Of a stretch of DNA of 64,000 bases, positions 33,726-43,984 are shown piece after piece. The notes beneath the pieces are model-generated. The model ran no database searches, was not told where the DNA came from, and saw nothing but the letters and a program-made list of their open reading frames with translations. Position 1 is the first letter of the stretch. Each line of letters begins with the position of its first letter. Source of the DNA: Lepisosteus oculatus (lineage: Eukaryota; Chordata; Actinopteri; Semionotiformes; Lepisosteidae); contig NW_027168257.1 of the NCBI RefSeq assembly GCF_040954835.1, forward strand, positions 657,501-721,500, given 5' to 3'. Both the position numbers and the translations under genes were made by a program.

Positions 33726-34400
33726 ATATTACTTTTAGTATTTTTAGTGAAATTAGTCATTTATTGCACTATTTTTAATATAATCTCTAATTAAAAGTGA
33801 ATAGAATTAAGTTTGGAGCAACAAGGAACACAAAAAAAAAGATTTTAAGGAAAAAAATGATGTCTTCTGTGCCAGGTGCCTGCAAGGGGAGAAAGCTAGA
33901 ATCCTACCCAGGCTCCTGGAGCTCTGTCCTGGCTAAAGGAGGGTGAATCCATCCCCTTCAAAGCTCCATGAAAAAATGATCATTTAAAATTTGAAAAAAA
34001 AAACATCATATAACAACAGTTTTCATTCATAGGAGTGAAAAACAACCATTTTTGAAGACATATTAGTTTCTAAAACACTACAATAAAGTTGAAAACATCC
34101 GTTTTATATTACATTAATTTTTGTGAAATTAGTCATTTATTGCACTATTTTTAATAAAATCTCTAATTAAAAGTGATTAAAATTAAGTTTGGAACAACAA
34201 GGAACACAAAAAAAAAGATTTTAAGGAAAAAAATATTGTCTTCTGTGCCAGGTGCCTGCAAGGGGAGAAAGCTAGAATCCTACGCAGGCTCCTGGAGCTC
34301 TGTCCTGGCTAAAGGAGGGTGAATCCATCCCCTTCAAAGCTCCATGAAAAAATGATATTTTTAAATTTGAAAAAAAAACATTATAGAACAACATCTCTTG
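33380..34400. repeat. Three tandem units of about 370 bp
   Basis: Each unit contains 'gcctgcaaggggagaaagct' followed by 'agaatcc', then 'acatattagtttctaaaaca' and 'ctacaataaagtt'. The second and third also share an extra segment ('cctggagctctgtcctggct'). A single unit lies in reverse at 12480-12830. No coding frame is seen. From 34400 to 34700 nothing is recognised. Confidence 0.75.
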
Positions 34401-35410
34401 GTCAACAGAGTGCAAAAATCCAACTTTGAAGAAAATCCATTGACTGATCCCCGAATCCTGAAGTTTCTTTGCATGATATCGGGCTTGCAACCACTTTCTA
34501 GAAAATTATGAAAAATGCCAAAAATGAAAAAAAAGTTATCAATTCTAGAGCCTAAGAGGAAAACAAGACAAATGTATATCTCCAAATAATTTTATGTGCT
34601 TCAGAAGAGCCCAGGAAAGTTTTTTGCATACATGAAACCACGCCCGTTTGCACGTAAGCAGACATGGTTGCACACACGCGTGCATGCGAAGTCATCCTGT
34701 TGAGCATTTGAAAAGCCGCACCACGCCGCACTTGAAATAGCTCTTACCTTAGTGGTAGACGCAGGAATCGCCTTTTTATTTACGCTCTTACCAACGCGAT
34801 GGAAAGCAAAACAAAGCAAAGCAGAGCAAAACAAAACGAACAAATGAAAACCCTCACGTCCGCACTTGCATATAACGCCGTTACGTGCCCAAGCGGTATT
34901 GTACGTCATCCTAGCACTGCACCCCGGGGCGTACGGTATATGGGAACGAGCACACGCCATGAATCGTCTCGAATCAGTCTCTACAGCTGTAAGGTGCCTT
35001 GAAGCGTGCACCCCCAACATTCTTCTTTGCGCATCTGTGAAAGGTAAACTCTTGAGCAAACTCTGAACCAGCTCTAAGGAAACTAATCCGATTAGACGTT
35101 ACTTTGACTCATCTTTTTACTCTCAGTGCTGGTTTGCTCAAACTCCAGCTAGGGTTAGTGTTAGCATTCCCACCCTACTTAGACACTTTGTTTACGCTCA
35201 GTGCTGGATTTTGGGAACTTCAGGACGAGTGGGAATTTTCTCCTATCTGTCAATTCTGTTTTGTTTTGGAAACTCTTGGCTGCCTATATTGTACAGTGCA
35301 GCGTGAAGGAAACATTTTCCAAAACTGTGTCAGCTCAAAAGTTGTAAGAAAACCTCTCCAGCTGCTTTAACTCTCTTCATTTTTGTCATTTAATGTGACA
35401 CTCGATGTAT

Positions 35411-35449
35411 AACTGGAGCCTCACATATGCAAATGGTGAGGCTCCAGTT
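35411..35449. promoter_or_regulatory. Perfect 14-bp hairpin with octamer motif in the loop, unit 1
   Basis: Arms AACTGGAGCCTCAC and its exact complement enclose an 11-nt loop, ATATGCAAATG, which contains ATGCAAAT, the octamer bound by POU factors such as Oct-1. The structure is repeated unchanged at 37650-37688 and 39908-39946. Function is unknown; the octamer link is motif inference. Confidence 0.7.
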
Positions 35450-35726
35450 CGACACCACTTTACAGTATATGACAAAAGCATGGCAGACTGTGCCGGACCG
35501 GCAGATAACTTCCGCTTATTTTTACCATATTAAACATTGGAAATCCAACCACTTTCATTTGTGACACTTGATTTTGGCTCCACCTAAGACACTCTTAAAT
35601 CTTCAAACACTTTTCTCTTCTCCCGCAACACTCTTGTCTGTCGGCACTATGTGGCAGTGTTGCATGACAACCCATCTCACCACGGAAAGGAACCTAACAG
35701 CTTTGGTAAGAAAGGAGAAAAGGACC

Positions 35727-35784
35727 TGGCCCGTACGATTAGGCGTTATTAGCACCACGCTCTAACCAACTGAGCTAACCGGCC
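35727..35784 (-). pseudogene. tRNA-Ile(AAT), internal deletion
   Basis: It keeps the 5' acceptor, D-arm and anticodon arm (AAT) of the Ile genes at 37966 and 40236, but is only 58 nt because the T-arm region is missing. The B box is gone, so it should not be transcribed by Pol III from internal signals. Confidence 0.9.
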
Positions 35785-36024
35785 TCACGACAGTGCTCCT
35801 CTCTGTGCTGCAAAAAATCAAACTCAGGGAATTTCTTTTGCCCTCCTTTGAATAGAAAGCCGTGTAATTCAGTGTACGGGCTTTCTCGTGCAGTTTCATG
35901 GTTCTTGTAACCCAAATCCTACACTGGCCTGAAGTGCCCCCCCATTTCACAGCATTTTTCAGCTGATTTAAAATGTACCTAAAGGAGAAGCATTATTGAA
36001 GACCATCAATTACCAAGAGCTTTT

Positions 36025-36330
36025 GTCAAAGGTTTTGGTGGTCATTTTTAATGACCACAGAGCGCTGTGACCTCGGTTTTACATCTCATCCAAAAGACAG
36101 CGCCCTTTTACAACACAGCATATCCGTCACTATACTGGGGCATTAGGACCCGCACAGACCTCAGGGTGAGCGCCCCCCCGCCGGCACCATTAACACCGCT
36201 TCCAGCTGGAAGCTTTGTTTTTCCCTGTAGCTCACCCTCATCCGGGTACTGACCTGGCTCACACCTGCTTAGCTTCAGTGGGTTTTCAGTTGCGAGTTGC
36301 AAGGGGATGCAAGTGATGGAGCCGCTCGCT
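36025..36330 (-). mobile_element. 5S-rRNA-derived SINE, unit 1
   Basis: Read on the minus strand, the head carries GAAGCTAAGCAGG then GTCAGTACCCGGATGAG, closely matching the 5S rRNA A box and C box regions. It is followed by a SINE body ('cctaatgccccagtatagtg') and tail ('ctctgtggtcattaaaa'). This is the SINE3-type arrangement. It starts about 12 bp past the 3' end of tRNA-Gly. Confidence 0.85.
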
Positions 36331-36341
36331 GCAAAAGCCAC

Positions 36342-36412
36342 TGCATTGGCTGGGAATCGAACCCGAGCCTCCAGCGGGGCAGGCAAGAATTCGACCACTG
36401 AACCACCAATGC
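36342..36412 (-). pseudogene. tRNA-Gly(GCC), altered anticodon arm, unit 1
   Basis: A 71-nt Gly body (GCATTGG...CCAATGC). The anticodon is GCC, but loop position 37 is C rather than A, stem pair 29-41 is T-T, and the D-loop has GGTCGA for GGTAGA. The copy in unit 3 has the same changes, while unit 2 is intact. Confidence 0.72.
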
Positions 36413-36625
36413 TCAGTGCCTGGGCCTTCAAAAAAGACGCTTTTTTGGTGCTCTGTGCAAAAAGCGTCGACATCTGCTTCCAGCTGCAAAATGCCATTCG
36501 CAGACGCTGAAGAATTTATTTCCAAGGCAGCGGGTACAAGCGATTTGGCGTTTTAAAACCACCAGGAACAGCAAAGAGGCACGTTTCTTTGCTTGCGCCG
36601 GAACACAACGACAGGAGGTGGACAA

Positions 36626-36707
36626 CGTAGTCGGCAGGATTCAAACCTGCGCGGGGAGACCCCAATTGATTTCTAGTCCATCGCCTTAACCACTCGGCCA
36701 CGACTAC
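36626..36707 (-). tRNA. tRNA-Ser(AGA), unit 1
   Basis: An 82-nt type II tRNA, nearly identical to vertebrate Ser(AGA), which reads UCU/UCC/UCA as inosine. All three copies share one anticodon-stem mismatch (G29-A41, from TCAAT for TCCAT). In this copy the T-loop is TTTGAAT; in the other two it is the normal TTCGAAT. Confidence 0.88.
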
Positions 36708-37649
36708 AGCAAGCCCCGCCGCGGCTGCGTTTTTGATACAATCTTACCTGGATCGCGAGGCGCCGGCGGAAGCCTATTTCAAAGTCGTTCTCCGTTTCAG
36801 AAAAACATTTCCAAAATACAAGCCTTGCAGACAGACACGCCTCAGAGGACTTAAGGGTGGCTTCATGTCGGAATGATAAAGTCTCCCCGTCCGGACATGA
36901 AAATGCCACTTTGTTACACACAAAAAAAGAATCAACAACAGAGAAATGCCCACAAGCATTTGAAAAGCCGCACCACGTCGCACTTGAAATAGCTCTTACA
37001 TTAGTGGTAGACGCAGGAATCGCCTTTTTATTTACGCTCTTACCAACGCGATGGAAAGCAAAACAAAGCAAAGCAGAGCAAAACAAAACGAACAAACGAA
37101 AACCTTGCGTATAACGCCGTTACGTGCCCAAGCGGTATTGTACATCATCCTAGCACTGCACCCCGGGGCGTACGGTATATGGGAACGAGCACACGCCACG
37201 AATCGTCTCGAATCACTCCCTACAGCTGTAAGGCGCCTTGAAGCGTGCACCCCCAACATTCTTCTTTGCGCATGTGTGAAAGGTAAACTCTTGAGCAGAC
37301 TCTGAACCAGCTCTAAGGAAACTAATCCGATTAGACGTTACTTTGACTCATCTTTTTACGCTCAGTGCTGGATTGCTCAAACTCCAGCTAGGGTTAGGGT
37401 TAGCATTCCCACGCTACTTAGGCACTTTGTTTACGCTCAGTGCTGGATTTTGGGAACTTCAGGATGAGTGGGAATTTTCTCCTATCTGTCAATTCTGTTT
37501 TGTTTTGGAGACTCTTGGCTGCCTATGTTGTACAGTGCAGCGTGAAGGAAACATTTTCCAAAACTGTGTCAGCTCAAAAGTTGTAAGAAAACCTCTCCAG
37601 CTGCTTTAACTCTCTTCATTTTTGTCATTTAATGTGACACTCGATGTAT

Positions 37650-37688
37650 AACTGGAGCCTCACATATGCAAATGGTGAGGCTCCAGTT
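37650..37688. promoter_or_regulatory. Octamer hairpin, unit 2
   Basis: Same perfect 14-bp arms and ATATGCAAATG loop as at 35411. No base differs across the hairpin. Confidence 0.7.
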
Positions 37689-37965
37689 CGACACCACTTT
37701 ACAGTATATGACAAAAGCATGGCAGACTGTGCCGGACCGGCAGATAACTTCCGCTTATTTTTACCATATTAAACATTGGAAATCCTCCCACTTGTATTTG
37801 TGACACTTGATTTTGGCTCCACCTAAGACACTCTTAAATCTTCAAACACTTTTCTCTTCTCCCGCAACACTCTTGTCTGTCGGCACTATGTGGCAGCGTT
37901 GCATGACAACCCCTCTCACCACGGAAAGGAACCTAACAGCTTTGGTAAGAGAGGAGAAAAGGACC

Positions 37966-38039
37966 TGGCCAGTATGGGGCTCGAACCCAGGACCTTGGCA
38001 TTATTAGCACCACGCTCGAACCAACTGAGCTAACCGGCC
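37966..38039 (-). tRNA. tRNA-Ile(AAT), unit 2
   Basis: A 74-nt cloverleaf with acceptor GGCCGGT/ACTGGCC, discriminator A and anticodon AAT. T-loop TTCGAGC. One D-loop base and one T-stem pair differ from the vertebrate consensus; otherwise it looks functional. It reads AUU/AUC/AUA through inosine. Confidence 0.9.
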
Positions 38040-38280
38040 TCACAACAGTGCTCCTCTCTGTGCTGCAAAAAATCGAACTCAGGGAATTTCTTTTGTACTC
38101 CTTTGAATAGAAAGCCGTGTAATTCAGTGTACGGGCTTTCTCGTGCAGTTTTTATGGTTCTTGTAACCCAAATCCTACACTGGCCTGAAGTGCCCCCCCA
38201 TTTCACAGCATTTTTCAGCTGATTTAAAATGTACCTAAAGGAGAAGCATTATTGAAGACCATCAATTACCAAGAGCTTTT

Positions 38281-38588
38281 GTCAAAGGTTTTGGTGGTCA
38301 TTTTGAATGACCACAGAGCGCTGTGACCTCGGTTTTACATCTCATCCAAAAGACAGCGCCCTTTTACAACACAGCATCTCCGTCACTATACTGGGGCATT
38401 GGGACCCGCACAGACCTCAGGGTGAGCGCCCCACCGCCGGCACCATTAACATCGCTTCCAGCTGGAAGCTTTGTTTTCCCCTGTAGCTCACCCTCATCCG
38501 GGTACTGACCTGGCTCACACCTGCTTAGCTTCAGTGGGTTTTTTGAGTTGCGAGTTGCAAGGGGATGCAAGTGATGGAGCCGCTCGCA
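38281..38588 (-). mobile_element. 5S-rRNA-derived SINE, unit 2
   Basis: Same element and same junction with tRNA-Gly as at 36025. It was duplicated with the unit rather than inserted separately. Confidence 0.85.
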
Positions 38589-38599
38589 GCAAAAGCCAC

Positions 38600-38670
38600 T
38601 GCATTGGCCGGGAATCGAACCCAAGCTTCCCGCGTGGCAGGCGAGAATTCTACCACTGAACCACCAATGC
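38600..38670 (-). tRNA. tRNA-Gly(GCC), unit 2
   Basis: A 71-nt gene close to vertebrate Gly(GCC), with an intact anticodon arm CTCGC-CTGCCAC-GCGGG. The T-stem has two G-U pairs. A TTTT run lies 6 bases past the 3' end, between the tRNA and the SINE, and can end Pol III transcription. It reads GGC/GGU. Confidence 0.92.
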
Positions 38671-38883
38671 TCAGTGCCTGGGCCTTCAAAAAAGACGCTT
38701 TTTGGGTGGTCTGTGCAAAACGCGTCGACATATGCTTCCAGCTGCAAAATGCCATTCGCGGACGCTAAAGAACTTATTTCCAAGGCAGCGGGTACAAGCG
38801 ATTGGGCGTTTTAAAACCACCAGGAACAGCAAAGAGGCACGCTTCTTTGCTTGCGCCGAAACACACCGACTGGAGGCGGATAA

Positions 38884-38965
38884 CGTAGTCGGCAGGATTC
38901 GAACCTGCGCGGGGAGACCCCAATTGATTTCTAGTCCATCGCCTTAACCACTCGGCCACGACTAC
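38884..38965 (-). tRNA. tRNA-Ser(AGA), unit 2
   Basis: As at 36626 but with normal T-loop TTCGAAT. The shared G29-A41 mismatch is the only departure in the stems. Confidence 0.9.
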
Positions 38966-39907
38966 AGCAAGCCCCACTGCCGCTGCGTTCTTGCTACAAT
39001 CTTACCTGGATCGCGAGGTGCCGGCGGAAGCCTATTTCAAAGTCGTTCTCCGTTTCATAAAAACATTTCCAAAATACAAGCCTTGCAGACAGACACGCCT
39101 CAGAGGACTTAAGGGTGGCTTCATGTCGGAATGATAAAGTCTCCCCGTCCGGACATGAAAATGCCACTTTGTTACACACAAAAAAAGAATCAACAACAGA
39201 GAAATGCCCACAAGCATTTGAAAAGCCGCACCACGTCGCACTTGAAATAGCTCTTACATTAGTGGTAGACGCAGGAATCGCCTTTTTATTTACGCTCTTA
39301 CCAACGCGATGGAAAGCAAAACAAAGCAAAGCAGAGCAAAACAAAACGAACAAACGAAAACCTTGCGTATAACGCCGTTACGTGCCCAAGCGGTATTGTA
39401 CATCATCCTAGCACTGCACCCCGGGGCGTACGGTATATGGGAACGAGCACACGCCACGAATCGTCTCGAATCACTCCCTACAGCTGTAAGGCGCCTTGAA
39501 GCGTGCACCCCCAACATTCTTCTTTGCGCATGTGTGAAAGGTAAACTCTTGAGCAGACTCTGAACCAGCTCTAAGGAAACTAATCCGATTAGACGTTACT
39601 TTGACTCATCTTTTTACGCTCAGTGCTGGATTACTCAAACTCCAGCTAGGGTTAGGGTTAGCATTCCCACGCTACTTAGGCACTTTGTTTACGCTCAGTG
39701 CTGGATTTTGGGAACTTCAGGATGAGTGGGAATTTTCTCCTATCTGTCAATTCTGTTTTGTTTTGGAGACTCTTGGCTGCCTATGTTGTACAGTGCAGCG
39801 TGAAGGAAACATTTTCCAAAACTGTGTCACCTCAAAAGTTGTAAGAAAACCTCTCCAGCTGCTTTAACTCTCTTCATTTTTGTCATTTAATGTGACACTC
39901 GATGTAT

Positions 39908-39946
39908 AACTGGAGCCTCACATATGCAAATGGTGAGGCTCCAGTT
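39908..39946. promoter_or_regulatory. Octamer hairpin, unit 3
   Basis: Same perfect arms and loop as the other two copies. Only the sequence just to the right differs, through a 12-bp duplication. Confidence 0.7.
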
Positions 39947-40235
39947 CGACACCCAGTTCGACACCACTTTACAGTATATGACAAAAGCATGGCAGACTGT
40001 GCCGGACCGGCAGATAACTTCCGCTTATTTTTACCATATTAAACATTGGAAATCCTCCCACTTGTATTTGTGACACTTGATTTTGGCTCCACCTAAGACA
40101 CTCTTAAATCTTCAAACACTTTTCTCTTCTCCTGCAACACTCTTGTCTGTCGGCACTATGTGGCAGCGTTGCATGACAACCCCTCTCACCACGGAAAGGA
40201 ACCTAACAGCTTTGGTAAGAGAGGAGAAAAGGACC

Positions 40236-40309
40236 TGGCCAGTACGGGGCTCGAGCCTGTGACCTTGGCGTTATTAGCACCACGCTCGAACCAACTGAGC
40301 TAACCGGCC
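40236..40309 (-). tRNA. tRNA-Ile(AAT), unit 3, T-arm altered
   Basis: Same body and anticodon as 37966. The T-arm is ACAGG-CTCGAGC-CCCGT, so the T-loop starts with C and two stem pairs are lost. The B box is weakened. It is possibly inactive. Confidence 0.75.
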
Positions 40310-40550
40310 TCACAACAGTGCTCCTCTCTGTGCTGCAAAAAATCGAACTCAGGGAATTTCTTTTGTCCTCCTTTGAATAGAAAGCCGTGTAATTCAGTGT
40401 ACGGGCTTTCTCGTGCAGTTTCATGGTTCTTGTAACCCAAATCCTACACTGGCCTGAAGTGCCCCCCCATTTCACAGCATTTTTCAGCTGATTTAAAATG
40501 TACCTAAAGGAGAAGCATTATTGAAGACCATCAATTACCAAGAGCTTTTG

Positions 40551-40855
40551 TCAAAGGTTTTGGTGGTCATTTTGAATGACCACAGAGCGCTGTGACCTCG
40601 GTTTTACATCTCATCCAAAAGACAGCGCCCTTTTACAACACAGCATATCCGTCACTATACTGGGGCATTGGGACCCGCACAGACCTCAGGGTGAGCGCCC
40701 CCCAGCCGGCACCATTAACACCGGTTCCAGCTGGAAGCTTTGTTTTTCCCTGTAGCTCACCCTCATCCGGGTACTGACCTGGCTCACACCTGCTTAGCTT
40801 CAGTGGGTTTTCAGTTGCGAGTTGCAAGGGGATGCAAGTGATGGAGCCGCTCGCT
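40551..40855 (-). mobile_element. 5S-rRNA-derived SINE, unit 3
   Basis: Same element as at 36025, in the same place next to tRNA-Gly. Confidence 0.85.
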
Positions 40856-40866
40856 GCAAAAGCCAC

Positions 40867-40937
40867 TGCATTGGCCGGGAATCGAACCCGAGCCTCCAGC
40901 GGGGCAGGCAAGAATTCGACCACTGAACCACCAATGC
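40867..40937 (-). pseudogene. tRNA-Gly(GCC), altered anticodon arm, unit 3
   Basis: It carries the same loop-37, stem 29-41 and D-loop changes as unit 1 at 36342, while the T-arm is better preserved. The shared changes show common descent with unit 1. Confidence 0.72.
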
Positions 40938-41150
40938 TCAGTGCCTGGGCCTTCAAAAAAGACGCTTTTTTGGTGCTCTGTGCAAAAAGCGTCGACATCT
41001 GCTTCCAGCTGCAAAATGCCATTCGCAGACGCTGAAGAATTTATTTCCAAGGCAGCGGGTACAAGCGATTTGGCGTTTTAAAACCACCAGGAACAGCAAA
41101 GAGGCACGTTTCTTTGCTTGCGCCGGAACACAACGACAGGAGGTGGACAA

Positions 41151-41232
41151 CGTAGTCGGCAGGATTCGAACCTGCGCGGGGAGACCCCAATTGATTTCTA
41201 GTCCATCGCCTTAACCACTCGGCCACGACTAC
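41151..41232 (-). tRNA. tRNA-Ser(AGA), unit 3
   Basis: The gene sequence matches 38884, with T-loop TTCGAAT and the shared G29-A41 mismatch. The flanks follow unit 1. Confidence 0.9.
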
Positions 41233-41480
41233 AGCAAGCCCCGCCGCGGCTGCGTTTTTGATACAATCTTACCTGGATCGCGAGGCGCCGGCGGAAGCCT
41301 ATTTCAAAGTCGTTCTCCGTTTCAAAAAAACATTTCCAAAATACAAGCCTTGCAGACAGACACGCCTCAGAGGACTTAAGGGTGGCTTCATGTCGGAATG
41401 ATAAAGTCTCCCCGTCCGGACATGAAAATGCCACTTTGTTACACACAAAAAAAGAATCAACAACAGAGAAATGCCCACAA

Positions 41481-42563
41481 GCATTTGAAAAGCCGCACCA
41501 CGTCGCACTTGAAATAGCTCTTACATTAGTGGTAGACGCAGGAATCGCCTTTTTATTTACGCTCTTACCAACGCGATGGAAAGCAAAACAAAGCAAAGCA
41601 GAGCAAAACAAAACGAACAAACGAAAACCCTCACGTCCCGCACTTGCATATAACGCCGTTACGTGCCCAAGCGGTATTGTACGTCATCTTAGCACTGCAC
41701 CCCGGGGCGTACGGTATATGGGAACGAGCACACGCCACGAATCATCTCGAATCGCTCCCTATAGCTGTAAGGCGCCTTGAAGCGTGCACCCCCAACATTC
41801 TTCTTTGCGCATCTGTGAAAGGTACACTCTTGAGCAAACTCTGAACCAGCTCTAAGGAAACTAATCCGATTAAACGTTACTTTGACTCATCCTTTAAGGG
41901 ACCCTTGTTAATTGGAGAAATCAATGATTTCTAATGAATTCTGTATGCGTTAAAAGTCAGCTATACACAGTATAGCTGCTCATGATGTTTCCCGAGCCGA
42001 AACACAGTGCGTTTTTCCAAGCCATCTGACAAAGCCCGCCCACTGAAAACTGCAGCAGATCGTGTAAAGACGTTCAACTTTGTAACTACTGCACGCACAG
42101 GAAGCAGAATAAATTCCTCTTTTCAAACTGTCAAAGGTTTGCTTTGCGAACGCTGCAGGACATCGCACAATCTCTTTTGAACGGGGACAAACGATTTCTT
42201 ATGGGGCGCAGTAAGTACAGACGTTTAAAAAGCTCCACTCATGCCGACGATGCAGCATGAAGGAGCGCAACCTAACGTTTGACAGACAAAAGCCGGGCGC
42301 CGCTACGAGCAATATGAAATCAAACTGACAGCACAGGGCGTTTCCCGCTGACTCAAAAGTGATCTCGACAGACGCTGTTCTCTGCATAAAGCCGAAAGAG
42401 CTAAAGAGCGTTTCTGTTGAGACGTAACAAGTTCGTTTCTTTCTACCATGATGTCACCACGACAAAATCTGTCTTTAAACACCTTGCTCTCGCTTTCGCT
42501 TTCGCCGATTGTATTGCAAGCCCGCGGAAGCTGGTGTAGTGTGCTCTCACGAGGCACCAGTTC
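41481..42563 (-). repeat. Partial fourth 2.26-kb unit followed by inverted block X
   Basis: To about 41893 it follows the unit. From there to about 42520 it is the reverse complement of block X (5000-5400 and 59500-60165), ending where the LTR of fossil E2 begins. No gene is seen. Confidence 0.8.
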
Positions 42564-43984
42564 TGTAGAGTTTGGGCATTTACGGGGACAATTATTAATT
42601 GTAGCCAAAAATTATTTTTGTGTAAGTCACAAAAATAATTATTTTAATGGCTTTAGAATCCAACTATGCGATATAACTCAAACAACGCACACACACAGGT
42701 ACTAATACACGAGGATACATTTATTAATACATAGAATATGCATGTAAACCTAACAGATCTTATCGAGAGGGTTATCAGAATACAAAAGGTATATATTCAT
42801 TCAGTTACAAAGAGTTACATATATCAAGAGGACATACGTTCAGTATATCATTCATCTAGACCGTTTCATAATTGAACTTGATTACAACTTCTACATTAGA
42901 TACTCAAAACAAGTACATAACTCTTAGGAATTAAACTGATATCAACTGGTTGGGATAACAATGGAATTCTCGAGCTGTAATGCAGTGAAGTTGAATACTC
43001 ATCCAATCTCTCGGGATTCAGATCTCCTGTGGGCACAAAGGAACAGTTGCAGGCTGTTGCTATCCAATCCGCACTCTCTGGCTAGGTGCCAGGCTGTGCT
43101 GTGCTGCTTGCGACGGTGCGCTGCTGATGCTCACTGACCGGCTAGTTAGTGTTGGCTTTAACTAGCAAAGTTTGTGCACAGGAGAAAAGATGACTGTGGG
43201 TCCCAGCAGGTCAGGAAGAGGACCGATTCGTTCCTGATGAAGCGCTTGTTCTGAATAGTGATTCAGCTGTCCACAGTTCTGACCTGTTCATGAGGTTTGC
43301 TGCTGATGCTAACCTCGGGTGGATCCTCTGGTTACTCGTGGCAACCTCCGCTCTCGACTTTTAGAACAGAGGAAAGTACTGGCACTCAGACGCACTGGCC
43401 GTTCCGTGGTTGTCCGGGCTGAGTCTCAGGATGGTCAAGAGGCGCGCTGTGAGAATGTCCTGCCCTTGGGAGCCTTCTGCTCCTGGGCCGTCCTGCCATG
43501 GATTTGTCTTGCACCCCTGGAATTCTCCTTAGAATTCTCCTACTGGAATAGTCCTACTAGTTCTCCTTCTCCAGGCTCTCTGTTGCCTGTTTTTACCTGG
43601 AGGAACTTCAGCTTGTCATTGGCTGAAAGTTTAATGGGCATCAGAGTCCCACATGGGTTACATGGCCCTACCAATCCCTGACTGGTTGATCAAGGTGAGA
43701 TATGAGTCACTTACTCCTGACACCTAGGAATGCAATCCAGATGTCCATCTGGCACTCCCTAGACAGATAGGCGCCAATGGATGACCATTGATCATGATAG
43801 CCAGGCTTAGCTAAGTGCATCCCCATTTGGGAGCTGTCCCTTATCAAAAGAAAACATCTTTAAATCAGCCTGCATGAATAGTTTCTCTGTGGTGCAGCCA
43901 CAGAGATGAAGAGAGAGATGGGGCCTCATTTGGGAAAGCACAGCAACACTTAATTCTGTCTTATTAACAAGCATTGCCTCTACA
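42564..43984 (-). repeat. LTR of retroelement fossil E2
   Basis: Read on the minus strand it starts TGTAGAGGC directly after a polypurine tract (43986-44000) and ends ...CTCTACA. The length is about 1,421 bp. It is related to the E1 LTR at about 27030-27810. Confidence 0.7.

Larger units (their letters stand above)
34704..36955 (-). repeat. 2.26-kb tRNA unit 1 (Ile relic, SINE, Gly, Ser)
   Basis: The first of three tandem units, with genes on the minus strand. From the fixed word 'gcatttgaaaagccgcac' to its next occurrence is 2,252 bp. The unit carries an Ile relic, a 5S-SINE, Gly(GCC) and Ser(AGA). The spacer holds a CAAAG-rich stretch, a hairpin and no protein gene. Confidence 0.92.
36956..39213 (-). 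repeat. 2.26-kb tRNA unit 2 (Ile, SINE, Gly, Ser)
   Basis: The second tandem unit, 2,258 bp. It carries the best-preserved Ile and Gly genes of the array. Its left part shares with unit 3 a small deletion near 37100 ('gaaaaccttgcgtataac'). A doubled TTAGGG word near 37390 is part of the repeat. Confidence 0.93.
39214..41480 (-). repeat. 2.26-kb tRNA unit 3, apparently recombinant
   Basis: The third tandem unit, 2,267 bp. Its left part carries unit 2 variants (the small deletion near 39358) and its right part carries unit 1 variants (Gly changes and Ser flank). A 12-bp duplication ('cagttcgacacc') follows the hairpin at about 39943. Confidence 0.92.

Noticed and set aside
36230-36330. A 5S rRNA gene
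   Set aside because: Only the middle part (A to C box) resembles 5S rRNA; it is followed by a SINE body and tail, so it is a 5S-derived SINE.
37391-37404. Telomeric repeats (TTAGGG)
   Set aside because: Only two units within a 2.26-kb repeat, and one copy is already altered; chance.
43319-43681. A plus-strand coding frame of 120 residues
   Set aside because: It lies within the LTR of fossil E2, antisense to that element.
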